Source of the DNA: Streptomyces globosus
Lineage (GTDB): Bacteria > Actinomycetota > Actinomycetes > Streptomycetales > Streptomycetaceae
DNA: 64,000 bases
Reading direction: 5' to 3'
Assembly (NCBI RefSeq): GCF_003325375.1
Contig: NZ_CP030863.1
Coordinates: forward strand, 1 to 64,000
This document shows positions 52,597-60,861 of the stretch, piece by piece. The notes beneath the pieces are model-generated. The model was not told the DNA's origin and did no database searches. It saw nothing but the letters and a program-made list of their open reading frames with translations. The position numbers and the translations under genes were made by a program. How positions within the stretch are numbered: the first letter of the stretch is position 1; each line of letters starts with the position of its first letter.

Positions 52597-52791
52597 ATGG
52601 CAGTCGAGTTCGATTCGGTGATCGCCGACGGGGTGATCTATCCGGCGTTCACGGACGACGACGGCGTGCTGTGGATCGACGACGAGGAGGACTACGAGGT
52701 CGTCGTCGACCACGCGATCGTCGATGGGGTGATCTACGAGGCGGAGGTCGATGAGTACGGCCGCTTGCTGATCTACCTGGACGACGACTGA
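52597..52791 (+). CDS. Very acidic 64-residue protein with an internal duplication
   Basis: ATG 52597 follows GAGGGGG at 52586-52592. The product has 21 Asp/Glu, one Arg and no Lys, for a net charge near -20. Two halves are repeats: VIADGVIYPAFTDDDGVLWI and AIVDGVIYEAEVDEYGRLLI. It is the only plus-strand gene in about 20 kb of minus-strand transfer genes. Small acidic duplicated proteins can mimic DNA (anti-restriction) or act as chaperones, but the role here is unknown. Confidence 0.65.
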   Translation: MAVEFDSVIADGVIYPAFTDDDGVLWIDDEEDYEVVVDHAIVDGVIYEAEVDEYGRLLIYLDDD

Positions 52792-52820
52792 GCGCGTGGG
52801 CTGCTCCGGCGGCCTGCCCC

Positions 52821-52859
52821 GTACTCGACTCCCGGCCCAGGCGGGGCGGGTTCGAGTAC
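52821..52859. terminator. Hairpin between convergent genes
   Basis: GTACTCGA at 52821-52828 pairs with TCGAGTAC at 52852-52859, with a GC-rich loop that can form a further stem. Confidence 0.5.
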
Positions 52860-52875
52860 GACGCAGGGTGCCGGA

Positions 52876-53376
52876 TCAGTGGTGGATGTCGTTGCGGGTG
52901 CGGGCGAAGAACATGCCGCGCGTGGTGCTGTGGCTGTTGATCTCGGTCCGCATGGTGACCGGGCCCTCGTAGACGTTCTTGGTGACGGCGGAGCGGGCGC
53001 GGTTGATCGCGCCGCCGATCGCGGTGGCTGCCATGGCAAGGCCGGCGAACGGCAGGGTGACCATCAGGACTCCGGCGAGGCTGACGGAGGACAGGCCCTG
53101 CAGGACGAGCCAGGCGCCGCAGCCGATGCCGGTTACTCCAGCCCCGACGCCGATGCTCGCGACCGCGATCCCGGCCGCCCAAGCCGGGACGATCCGGTGG
53201 TCGGGCTGGGGGACGGGCGGGGTGTCACCGTAAGTGGGCACGGGGGAGTGGTCGCGGTACGACGTCGGGAAGTGGCCGGGCTGGTCGGTGCGGAAGCTCG
53301 CGTCCATGATCCGCTTGGCTTCGGCGGCGGCCTCGGAGTCGGACATCCGGCGGCCGGCGGTGGGGTGGAAGTCCAC
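52876..53376 (-). CDS. Two-segment membrane protein of the transfer region
   Basis: The 166-residue protein has a Pro-rich cytoplasmic N-terminus (residues 1-60), two membrane helices (AWAAGIAVASIGVGAGVTGI and VLMVTLPFAGLAMAATAIGG) and a C-terminal part (YEGPVTMRTEINSHSTTRGM). It resembles the small membrane proteins that accompany TraB in Streptomyces plasmids. Confidence 0.6.
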   Translation of the reverse strand: MDFHPTAGRRMSDSEAAAEAKRIMDASFRTDQPGHFPTSYRDHSPVPTYGDTPPVPQPDHRIVPAWAAGIAVASIGVGAGVTGIGCGAWLVLQGLSSVSLAGVLMVTLPFAGLAMAATAIGGAINRARSAVTKNVYEGPVTMRTEINSHSTTRGMFFARTRNDIHH

Positions 53377-53452
53377 GGTGTTCTCCGTTCGGGTACGAGC
53401 GCGCCCTCCCGGCCGTGGCGGTAGGGAGGGCGCGAATGGTGGGGAGCGGGGC

Positions 53453-53656
53453 GGGCTATCCGGTGGGCGGCGGCCTCGAACTCGGCGAGCGTCGGGTACT
53501 GCAACCGCAGGGCGGCCCGCGGACCGGTCTCCGGCTCGGACTGCTCCAGGACGCCGTTCTTGCGCCCGGCGAGCAGCAGCTGGTTCAGCAGGCGGGGGCC
53601 TCGGGGTCGGTGGCGAGCACGGCGGCTTCGTCGACGACGAACAGGGGGCGGTTCAT
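53453..53656 (-). pseudogene. Small frameshifted gene
   Basis: ATG 53656 follows GGAG and opens MNRPLFVVDEAAVLATDPEA, stopping after 23 codons. The other frame continues RLLNQLLLAGRKNGVLEQSE and QYPTLAEFEAAAHR. The shift lies at a run of five C (about 53587-53591): six C would restore the frame, which suggests a homopolymer error. Its 3' end is not clear. Confidence 0.45.
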
Positions 53657-53685
53657 GGCGGGCTCCGATCGGTTGGTGGGGCGGG

Positions 53686-53877
53686 TTATCCGAGGGTGCT
53701 GATCCATCCGGCGATGCCGCTGATCGCGCCGTTGATGGCGGGCGCGATGCCGGTGGAGGCGAGGGAGAAGCCGAAGAGGACGGCGGCGAGCGCGGGCCAC
53801 AGCCGCAGGTAGCCGGTGCGGACCAGGACCACGACGAGGAAGCCGGCGAAGAAGACCAGGGAGATGGTCAACGCCAC
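53686..53877 (-). CDS. Small two-helix membrane protein
   Basis: GTG 53877 follows AAGGAG. The 63-residue product is almost entirely hydrophobic (LTISLVFFAGFLVVVLV; LWPALAAVLFGFSLASTGIA) and ends in a short helix. Position directly after the TraB gene suggests an Spd-type spreading or pore protein. Confidence 0.6.
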   Translation of the reverse strand: MALTISLVFFAGFLVVVLVRTGYLRLWPALAAVLFGFSLASTGIAPAINGAISGIAGWISTLG

Positions 53878-53952
53878 GGGGGAGCTCCTTGGGGAAGGCC
53901 GGCGGCCGGGCGGGCTCGGGGCCCGGCCCGGCCGGGCGGTGAGGGGTTGGGG

Positions 53953-55392
53953 TTAGTTCCTGATCGCGGTCAGGGTGTTGCGGACGCTGCCGAGCTTGAC
54001 CGCGCGGCCGCCGTCGGCGTTGACGAGCTCCAGGATCTGGAGGGCGTCCAGCGGGTCGTCGTGCGCGTCCAGGACGGACTGGATGCGGTCGCGCAGCGTG
54101 CGGGCCTTCGGCTTGGCCGCGGCGGCCGGGACCGGCGAGGGTGCCGCCTTGGCGCCGCCGCCGCTCTTCTTCTTGCCGCCGCCTTCGCCGTCTTCGTCTT
54201 CCTCGGGCTCGGGGAAGACGGCCCGGTATGCCTCCATGCCGTCCAGGCGCTGGCAGTAGGCGTCGCCGATCAGGCCCCAGGCGTCTTCCTCGATCTCGGG
54301 CGGGGCGCCGGGGCCGTAGAGGTCGAGGACCTCCGGGTCCAGGCCCTCGGTGGGCTCGGACGAGCCGATGTTCCAGAACCGCATCTTGCTGGTGGGGTAG
54401 CGGCCGTTGACGTTGTAGGCGGTGCCCTGGGTGCCGGGCAGGTCGCTGTCGTCATGCTCCTCGTCGAACTGCGAGACGAGGTCGACTTCGCCCGCGTACT
54501 TGGGGATCGGCGCGAGGACCTGCCCGGCGGGCAGCAGGCCGTCGGTCACCAGCTGCTTCATCATCGAGCTGGTCCAGCGCAGGAGGACGACTTCGCCTTC
54601 CTTGAGCATCGCCCTCAGCGTGTCCGAGCCGCCCATTTCCTCGAGGTGGCCGGCCTGCGCGAACAGGCCGATCCCAACGCCGAGGGACCGGCCGGTGCGG
54701 CCGATGTCCTTGATGTAGAAGGTGGCCTCGTCGCGGTAGGGCGCGCCCTTTTCGAGCAACCTGTTCGCTTCGTCGATGATCTGGTAGATCAGCGGATCGG
54801 GCCGGTCGCGCAGGAACTTCGAGCGGCCGAGGCGGGCGTAGCGCTCCTGGCGGTCCATCATGGTCAGCCACGTCGTGCGCAGCTGCGCCATCGTGCCTTC
54901 CTGCGTGGTGACCCTCCAGGCCACGTTGCCGTCCAGGCCGGGCCCGGCCTGCCCGAAGGCTTCCGGTGCGGACTGGCCTCCCTTGAGGTCGGCGTACAGG
55001 ACGGCGATGCCGGAGCGCTTCATCGCGGCGAGGATGATCTGCCCGGCGGTGGACTTGCCTGCGCCGGTGGTGCCGAACAGCAGCAGGCGCTGCGCGGACC
55101 CGGACGCCGGGTCGTACAGGCGCAGCAGGGAGGGCCGGCCGTTGTGGTAGCGGCCGATCCAGATGCGGCCGCGGGCGTCCATGACCAGCATCTCGGGGTC
55201 GGCGAGGATGACGCGGGCGAGCGGGTCGTGGGGGTAGATGGTGACCAGAGCCTTGGTGCCCATGACGCTGGTCTCCACCGCGAGCCGGTTGACGTCGGCG
55301 ATGTGCAGCGCCGCGGCGAGGCGCTGCGGGTGGTACGTGATGATGTCGCCGGGCTCGGCCGCTTCAACGGTGAGCTCGTAGATCCTGCTCAT
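53953..55392 (-). CDS. TraB-like FtsK/SpoIIIE-family DNA translocase
   Basis: The 479-residue protein has a Walker A GTTGAGKST (107-115) and Walker B LIYQIIDEAN with D207-E208, plus AVLYADLKGGQS and IGRTGRSLGVGIGLFAQAGH, which fit the RecA-type motor of FtsK/TraB. A Lys/Gly/Ala-rich linker (about 385-420) leads to a winged-helix-like C-terminus (LDALQILELVNADGGRAVKL), the part that in Streptomyces TraB reads 8-bp DNA repeats. There are no membrane segments here; they may be supplied by the next protein. It transfers double-stranded DNA between mycelia in related plasmids. Confidence 0.85.
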   Translation of the reverse strand: MSRIYELTVEAAEPGDIITYHPQRLAAALHIADVNRLAVETSVMGTKALVTIYPHDPLARVILADPEMLVMDARGRIWIGRYHNGRPSLLRLYDPASGSAQRLLLFGTTGAGKSTAGQIILAAMKRSGIAVLYADLKGGQSAPEAFGQAGPGLDGNVAWRVTTQEGTMAQLRTTWLTMMDRQERYARLGRSKFLRDRPDPLIYQIIDEANRLLEKGAPYRDEATFYIKDIGRTGRSLGVGIGLFAQAGHLEEMGGSDTLRAMLKEGEVVLLRWTSSMMKQLVTDGLLPAGQVLAPIPKYAGEVDLVSQFDEEHDDSDLPGTQGTAYNVNGRYPTSKMRFWNIGSSEPTEGLDPEVLDLYGPGAPPEIEEDAWGLIGDAYCQRLDGMEAYRAVFPEPEEDEDGEGGGKKKSGGGAKAAPSPVPAAAAKPKARTLRDRIQSVLDAHDDPLDALQILELVNADGGRAVKLGSVRNTLTAIRN

Positions 55393-56231
55393 GCGGGGAG
55401 CTCCTTGGTCTCCTCGTCGGGGATGTCGACGGTGCGGATCGCGGTGATGACGGTGGAGGGCATGCCCTTGGGGGCGATGAGCTTCTCCCAGGCCGTGTAG
55501 ATGTCCATGGCTTCCTCGGGGGCCTGGCCGACGGTCAGCCGCCGCACCCCGGCGCCCTGGCGAGGTACCGGGGTGATGGCGATCTCGTCCTCGGGCCAGT
55601 TGATGGCCGCGGACAGCTCCAGCAGGTCGATCTTCGGGACCGGCTTGCCGGGCAGCGTGGAGCGGATGACGGCGGTCATCGACTGCTCACCGGTGCGTTC
55701 GATCTGCTCCAGCACCGTGTTCGGGGCGGCGCCGCCCTCGATGGCGACGTGCTGCGCCCAGAACACGGCCTGCGGATGCTGGGGTCCGGCGGGGACGTCC
55801 TCCTGGACCAGGAGCTCGCGGGTCTGCTCGATCGCCTCGGGGGTGAGCGACTTCTCGCGGCCGACCAGGATGCGGGCCACGCGGGCCGGACGCACGTAGA
55901 GCACCGCGGCGGTCCAGCCGGCGTCGGCGAGGAGCTCCCAGTACCAGTCGATGCCGGGGATGATCCGCTGCGCGGTGAGCAGGACGGCCATGGACACCGA
56001 GGGGGCCATGTAGAGGCCCATGGCGGTGTTGCCCGTGGCATCACGGCGCAGGGTCAGGGACCAGGCCGCGCCCCAGCCAGCGCAGCCGAGGGCGGCCAGG
56101 ACGGAGGGGGCGTAGAGGTCGTGGGTGAAGGCGCCGGTGGCGAGCGCGCCGGTGCCGGCCACGGTGGCGACGCGGCCGACGGCGTTGCGCGCCAGGGCGA
56201 AGCGGCTGCGCAGGGGTCCGAGGCGGATCAT
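55389..56231 (-). CDS. Membrane partner of the TraB-like translocase
   Basis: The 280-residue protein has three to four N-terminal membrane segments (ATVAGTGALATGAF, VLAALGCAGWGAAWSLTL, MAPSVSMAVLLTAQRIIPGI, LADAGWTAAVLYV), followed by a soluble domain with an Asp/Glu-rich stretch and EQIERTGEQSMTAVIRSTLP. Its stop overlaps the TraB start (ATGA). It likely anchors TraB at the membrane. Confidence 0.7.
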   Translation of the reverse strand: MIRLGPLRSRFALARNAVGRVATVAGTGALATGAFTHDLYAPSVLAALGCAGWGAAWSLTLRRDATGNTAMGLYMAPSVSMAVLLTAQRIIPGIDWYWELLADAGWTAAVLYVRPARVARILVGREKSLTPEAIEQTRELLVQEDVPAGPQHPQAVFWAQHVAIEGGAAPNTVLEQIERTGEQSMTAVIRSTLPGKPVPKIDLLELSAAINWPEDEIAITPVPRQGAGVRRLTVGQAPEEAMDIYTAWEKLIAPKGMPSTVITAIRTVDIPDEETKELPA

Positions 56232-56260
56232 CGGTGAGCTCTCCTTGTCAGGGCATAGGG

Positions 56261-56296
56261 AAGGGCGGCGAACCCGTCGTGGGGTTCGCCGCCCTT
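56261..56296 (-). terminator. Intrinsic hairpin after the 56320 gene
   Basis: GGGCGGCGAACCC at 56263-56275 pairs perfectly with GGGTTCGCCGCCC at 56282-56294. Confidence 0.7.
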
Positions 56297-56319
56297 CGTG
56301 CTGGTGCGGAGCGGGTGGG

Positions 56320-56754
56320 TCAGCGGTTGCTGTAGAAGGTGCGGTCGGCCATCTCGATGCCGTCGGGCATGTTATTGGCGGCGTCCGCGACCGAGCCGTA
56401 GTCGGCGATGTGCGCGTCGGCGGTCTCGTGGAAGAGCGTGGACATCTCCTCGCACTCCACGGCCATGGCTTCGGCTTCGTCCTTGCAGGACCGCATCACG
56501 GTCGCCGCTTCGCGGTGCTCGTTGACGGTGGACTGGTCGACGCTGAGGGCGGCGGCCTGGTCGGCGAGCCGGTCGACCGACTTCGCGCAGTCCTCCACGT
56601 ACTTGAAGGTGGAGCGGACCTGGTGGGAGAGGCCCGCCATGGTGGCGCTGGCGGCGGTGAGCTGCGCGACGACGATGCCGAAGCGGACGGCGCCGACGAT
56701 GGCGGAGCCGGTCTTCTGGAGAGCACCGCCGATGACGGGTACGAGGTCGGACAC
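56320..56754 (-). CDS. Hypothetical helical protein of the transfer region
   Basis: GTG 56754 follows AGGAG; the longer frame upstream is an overlap with the neighbouring gene. The 144-residue protein is predicted helical (AIVGAVRFGIVVAQLTAASA, SVDRLADQAAALSVDQSTVN, SCKDEAEAMAVECEEMSTLF). It resembles WXG100-like or coiled-coil accessory proteins, without a WXG motif. Confidence 0.55.
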   Translation of the reverse strand: MSDLVPVIGGALQKTGSAIVGAVRFGIVVAQLTAASATMAGLSHQVRSTFKYVEDCAKSVDRLADQAAALSVDQSTVNEHREAATVMRSCKDEAEAMAVECEEMSTLFHETADAHIADYGSVADAANNMPDGIEMADRTFYSNR

Positions 56755-56764
56755 GGTGGTTCTC

Positions 56765-59140
56765 CTATTCGACGTGGTAGTCGCGCTCGGCGGGGGCGGC
56801 GTGTCCGGCGTCGCGGACGGCGTCGGCGAGCGGCTTGTGGCGGCGCTCGGCGTTCTCGCCGGCGCTCGCGATGGCCTCGGAGGCGGCGGGCAGCTTCTCC
56901 GCCAGGGCATCGGCCTTCGCCTTCACGCTGACGGCCTTCTCGGCGAGGATCAGGACCCAGCCCTCCAGGACGCCGGGCACCTTGAGGTCGACGATCTTCT
57001 CGTGCAGGGCCTCCAGCCGCGTCATCATCTTTTCGCAGCCCTCGGCGGCGGCGCGGGCCTCGTCGACGCCCGCCATGATCTCCTCGGCCATGTCGGCGTC
57101 GGATTCGATGACGTCGTAGATCGTCAGGTCGCTGTCCGCGTACTGGGTGTTCGGTGCCTTCGTCGGGACGGGCACGGTCACCACGGTTCCTCCTTTTTGT
57201 GCTGCGGGAATCGCTCCGGCGGGAACCCCGGCCCGGCGGCGCGCCTCACGCTGGCGTGCCTCCCAGACCTGGCCGCCGGCCTGTTCGACGGTGATCGTCG
57301 TGCCCTCGGCGTAGCCCCAGCCCGGCGGTGGGCCGAACCCTCCGGCCGGCGCCGATGCCGGGTCGGGGCCGGCCGTCGTGGCCGAGCTGGTGGAGCTGGA
57401 CGGGTCCGGCTCCGGCTTCCCGGAGCGGCGCGCTCCCGCCCGCTCCCACCAGCCGCGCAGCGAACGGCGCCGCTCGCCCTTCGGCTTGGAGGCCGGGCCG
57501 GTCGGCGTCGGCCCCGTCGTGCTCGTGCTGCTGGTAGGACCGGCGGGCGCGGGCTTCCGCGGCTTCTTGGTGAGCTTGACCTTCTTGCGCAGGTTCACCT
57601 TCGACGTCGGCGTCGGCCCGGCGGGTGCGCCCGGCCCCGGCTTCCGGGGCTTCTTGGTGAGCCGGACCTTCTTGCGCAGGTTCACCTTCGGGGCCGTACC
57701 GGCCGCGGTGGTGGGCTTGGGCTTCTTCGTGAGGCTGACCTTCGGCCTCGCGGTACCGGCCGGGGTAGTCGTGCTGGGCTTGGGCTCCTTGGTCAGGTCG
57801 AGCTTCGGCCCGCTCGGCGTCGCCGTCCCGGCCGGGGCCGGCTTCTTCTTCCCCCTGTTCTTGCCCTTGGGGACCGTGGTCAGGACCGGCGTCAGGTGCT
57901 TGCGGCGCTTGTTCAGCCGCCGCTCCGATTCCGCCGCGATAGCCGCCGGGAGGGTGACCCGCCCAGCGCCCGTGCGCTTCGGAGGGCCGCTGACGCCCGG
58001 CTTCCTCCCGCCCTTCTTGCCCTTGCGGCCCTTCGAGGGCGCGGGCGAGGACGGCCGCTTGCGGCCCGGCTTCGAACCCGTCCCTGACGAACCGGGCTTC
58101 GTGCCCGTGCCCGTCCCGGGCTTCGTGCCGGATGAGCCCGGCTTCGTCCCCGTGCCCGAGCCGGGCTTCGTCCCCGTGCCCGAGCCGGGCTTCGTCCCCG
58201 AGCCCGTGCCGGGCTTGGACCCGGACGAGCTGGTCTTCGACCCGGGGCCGCGGCCCGGCTTCGAGCCGGAGGACGGTGTGGCGCCGCCGCCCCCGCCGGA
58301 CTTGCCGGAGGAGCCGGGAGTGCCGGTGCCGTTCTTCGGCTTGGGGCCGTTGCGGATCCGGTCGGCGGCCCGGTCCCGGACAGCTCCGGAGAGGCTGCCG
58401 GAGTTGTTCCTCGTGCCGGTTGTCGGGGTCTTTCCACCCCCAACTCCGGGCTTTCCGCCGCCCTTTGTCCCGGAGGTCTCCAGGGCGCCCCTGCGGCCTC
58501 CGCCGCCGCCTCCGCGCCCGCCGGTGCCCAGTGAGGGCGTACGGCCGCCAGAGCCCCCGCCAGGGGCCTTGCTGGGCGTCTTGGATCCGGAGGCGACCGG
58601 CGACTTGGAGCCGCTGGGGGAGCGGAACGTGCTGGGCGCGGAATTCTTCCCGGAGTTTGTCCGGCCGCCGCCGCCACCTGATGTGCGGGTGCTTCGCCCG
58701 AATTCTGGCCCGGGCTGCAAGCGGCTTTTCTGGCGGGCCGCTTCCAATCCGATGGCGACCTTATCGGCCGCCGCCTGCTGTTTATCCGCAATGGCCCGGT
58801 GGTGTTCGTGGCGGGCTTTCAGATAAGCGGCGACATTCCATGCGCCGCGCATTGCGGCGACGGTAATACCGGCCATCATCACCACGGACATGGCGGCGAT
58901 TCCCTGCCCTTGCGAACTGCCCGGGATTCCGGGTTCCGCGTGTGCGGCCGTGGTGTCACCGGCTCCACCGACGTCGGAATTCCCGGCGACCAGCAGGGAG
59001 GGCGGGGGCGCCAGGGTGGGCAGGGCGGTCAGGGTCGGGGTGTCGGCCCCGGGGGCCGGCGGGCCGCTGCCCACCGGCCCCGGGATCGTGAGCCCGCCGG
59101 GGAAGCCGAGGACGGTCCCCCCGGCGTCGTCGTCGGCCAT
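56765..59140 (-). CDS. Large low-complexity membrane-associated protein with Gly/Ser/Lys/Pro repeats
   Basis: The 791-residue protein has an N-terminal Pro/Gly/Ala-rich segment, one membrane helix (IAAMSVVMMAGITVAAMRGA, about residues 81-100) and a 300-residue low-complexity section. That section holds tandem SGTKPG/TGTKPG units (about 290-360). It then has a KVNLRKKV.LTKKPRKPxP unit present twice exactly and in weaker copies (about 455-560). The last 130 residues are a helical domain (DMAEEIMAGVDEARAAAEGC ... AERRHKPLADAVRDAGHAAP). Long basic repeats could bind DNA or cell-wall polymer. No catalytic motif is seen. Confidence 0.7.
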   Translation of the reverse strand: MADDDAGGTVLGFPGGLTIPGPVGSGPPAPGADTPTLTALPTLAPPPSLLVAGNSDVGGAGDTTAAHAEPGIPGSSQGQGIAAMSVVMMAGITVAAMRGAWNVAAYLKARHEHHRAIADKQQAAADKVAIGLEAARQKSRLQPGPEFGRSTRTSGGGGGRTNSGKNSAPSTFRSPSGSKSPVASGSKTPSKAPGGGSGGRTPSLGTGGRGGGGGGRRGALETSGTKGGGKPGVGGGKTPTTGTRNNSGSLSGAVRDRAADRIRNGPKPKNGTGTPGSSGKSGGGGGATPSSGSKPGRGPGSKTSSSGSKPGTGSGTKPGSGTGTKPGSGTGTKPGSSGTKPGTGTGTKPGSSGTGSKPGRKRPSSPAPSKGRKGKKGGRKPGVSGPPKRTGAGRVTLPAAIAAESERRLNKRRKHLTPVLTTVPKGKNRGKKKPAPAGTATPSGPKLDLTKEPKPSTTTPAGTARPKVSLTKKPKPTTAAGTAPKVNLRKKVRLTKKPRKPGPGAPAGPTPTSKVNLRKKVKLTKKPRKPAPAGPTSSTSTTGPTPTGPASKPKGERRRSLRGWWERAGARRSGKPEPDPSSSTSSATTAGPDPASAPAGGFGPPPGWGYAEGTTITVEQAGGQVWEARQREARRRAGVPAGAIPAAQKGGTVVTVPVPTKAPNTQYADSDLTIYDVIESDADMAEEIMAGVDEARAAAEGCEKMMTRLEALHEKIVDLKVPGVLEGWVLILAEKAVSVKAKADALAEKLPAASEAIASAGENAERRHKPLADAVRDAGHAAPAERDYHVE

Positions 59141-59273
59141 CGGCCGTCTCCATTCGATCAGTCACTCCGGGTCACGGATCCGGGGGCCTCACGCGCGCGT
59201 ATAGGCGCGCATGTTGGAACCCCCAGATTCATGGAGTGAGGCGGTGATGATGAGCTGTGGTGAGCGCGGAGCG

Positions 59274-59474
59274 TTACGACGAGGTCGGCCGGCCCTGCTG
59301 CTCCGTCGTCCAGCCCTGGAGCAGCAGGACCAGGTCGGCCCACGCCCTGTCGTCGGTGCCCGCCAGGAGGCGGGCGAGGTCCCACAGCGCGGTGGCCCGC
59401 GCCTTGTTCGTGGTGGTCTCCGCCAGGCGCTTGTTCCAGCGCGCCGTCTGGCCCTTGGAAAGGTGAGCAGCCAT
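59274..59474 (-). CDS. Small helical protein
   Basis: ATG 59474 opens a 66-residue basic protein (LSKGQTARWNKRLAETTTNK, then ATALWDLARLLAGTDDRAWA). It follows the 59478 gene by 3 bases, so it is coupled to it. Unknown function. Confidence 0.55.
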   Translation of the reverse strand: MAAHLSKGQTARWNKRLAETTTNKARATALWDLARLLAGTDDRAWADLVLLLQGWTTEQQGRPTSS

Positions 59475-59477
59475 ATG

Positions 59478-59993
59478 TCAGGCCCTCTTTTCCAGGAAAT
59501 CCAGGAAGGTGTTCTGACCGCCGTCCGTGCCGGTCTTCTGCACAACTCCCTTACCGTCGCCGGTCGGCTCGACCAGGGCGCTGGTGAGGCCGTTGAGGTG
59601 TCCGGCGGTGTTGACCGCGCGGGCGGTGGCCAGGCCCTTCTTGTGAGCCTTTTCCAGCTCCTTCTTCTCCGCCTTCTTCTCACGCTTGGCGGGCAGTTCG
59701 ACGTAGCGCCGCTGGAATTCGGGGTCGAGCTTTCCGACGTGGTTTACGGCGGTCCGCAGGTCCTTTTCGAGCTGCGCCAGCGGGCGGGAGGCGAGATAGG
59801 CCCGGATTCGGGCCTCGAAGGGCTTGTCTCCGTCGAACTGGATGTTCTCCAGGTCGGCCCGGTACTCGCCGAGCAGGGCCCTGACCTCGTCGGCCATCTG
59901 CCGCAGCCGCTCGCGCTGCTGGGCGGCGTAGACGGCGGTGCCGCCGGGCTTCATCAGGTGGTCCGAGGTCCACCGGTTGCTGTTCTCGGGCAT
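59478..59993 (-). CDS. Helical hypothetical protein of the transfer region
   Basis: The 171-residue protein is rich in charged helices (AQQRERLRQMADEVRALLGE, ELPAKREKKAEKKELEKAHK) with a coiled-coil-like middle, and has no membrane segment. It is probably structural. AGACC-type leader with GAGGT upstream supports ATG 59993. Confidence 0.55.
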   Translation of the reverse strand: MPENSNRWTSDHLMKPGGTAVYAAQQRERLRQMADEVRALLGEYRADLENIQFDGDKPFEARIRAYLASRPLAQLEKDLRTAVNHVGKLDPEFQRRYVELPAKREKKAEKKELEKAHKKGLATARAVNTAGHLNGLTSALVEPTGDGKGVVQKTGTDGGQNTFLDFLEKRA

Positions 59994-60220
59994 GGCAGAA
60001 GACCTCCAGGTCTCGGGGTGGGGAGGGGGAAGGGATTCGTGGGTCCGTGTCCCCGAGGGGTGCGTGCGGGGCCGGGGTGGTGCTCGGTTGGGGCGGGCGG
60101 TCCGCGCCCCGCTCGGGGCGGGTGCGGACCGCGGGCCTGCCGGCCGTGGCCGTCACCGGTCCGCGCTCACGCTCGGGGGAGCGTGGGCGCGGGCCGGGGG
60201 CGACCATGAGCGGCAGGTGC

Positions 60221-60861
60221 GGTGAGCGCCGGTGGGCGCTCAGGCGGGGCGGTGAGCGCGGTGGGCGCTCAGGCGCTCACCGGGACGCTCGCCCCGGCGC
60301 TCACGTTCGCGCTCGCCGGGGCGCTCGGGGTGCCCTCCTCGACCTGCTCGCGCAGGCGCTGGGCGGTCGGGCGGGAGACCGGCTCGTCGGACAGGCCCGC
60401 TGCGGTGAGCGCGTCGCGGATCTCCGTCCACTGCGGACGGCGCCCGAGCTCGGTGTAGAGGAGCCGGATCCGATCGTGGCGGCGCTCGGTGAGCGCGTCC
60501 CGCTCGCTGTTGCTTCGACCGCCCTCCGCTCGGTGAGCGTCCTCGCCCTCCACGGGGCGCTCACCTCCGTGAGCGCGTGTGGTGAGCGCCGGGCGCTCGC
60601 GCTCACCCTGAGCGTTGCCGGAGGTGAGCGCGCTCACCTCGGGGTGAGCGCCGCCCGGTTCCGGGTGAGCGTCGGCGCTCGCCTCCACCCGCTCGACGGT
60701 GTGAGCGTCCTCGGGGGTGAGCGTGTCGGCGAGCGCGGCGGGCGCGCTGCCGAGCTTGAGCGCCATCCGCTGCTCCAGCGGCGCCTTCCACCGCCACAGC
60801 AGACCGAACTCCTCGCGCAGCCGCGCTCGCAGCCAGGTCTCCTGCTGGAGGCGGGTGAGCG
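60221..60861. repeat. Array of GGTGAGCG octamers, candidate TraB recognition (clt) locus
   Basis: Exact GGTGAGCG occurs at 60221, 60251, 60404, 60488, 60532, 60581, 60623, 60643, 60664, 60716 and 60854, and its complement CGCTCACC at 60274, 60558, 60600 and 60631: 15 copies in 640 bases. They fall in different reading frames of the overlapping gene (Ala-Leu-Thr in one, Asp-Ala-His in another), so the selection seems to be at DNA level. A clt role is inferred from TraB biology. Confidence 0.6.

Noticed and set aside
57600..58260. Short repeats that could look like a CRISPR array
   Set aside because: The units are in-frame, irregular, adjacent and encode KPG or KKPRKP motifs; no spacers exist.
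57378..58826. 482-codon plus-strand ORF opposite the repeat protein
   Set aside because: It mirrors the tandem GTKPG repeats of the minus-strand gene and lacks a start signal.
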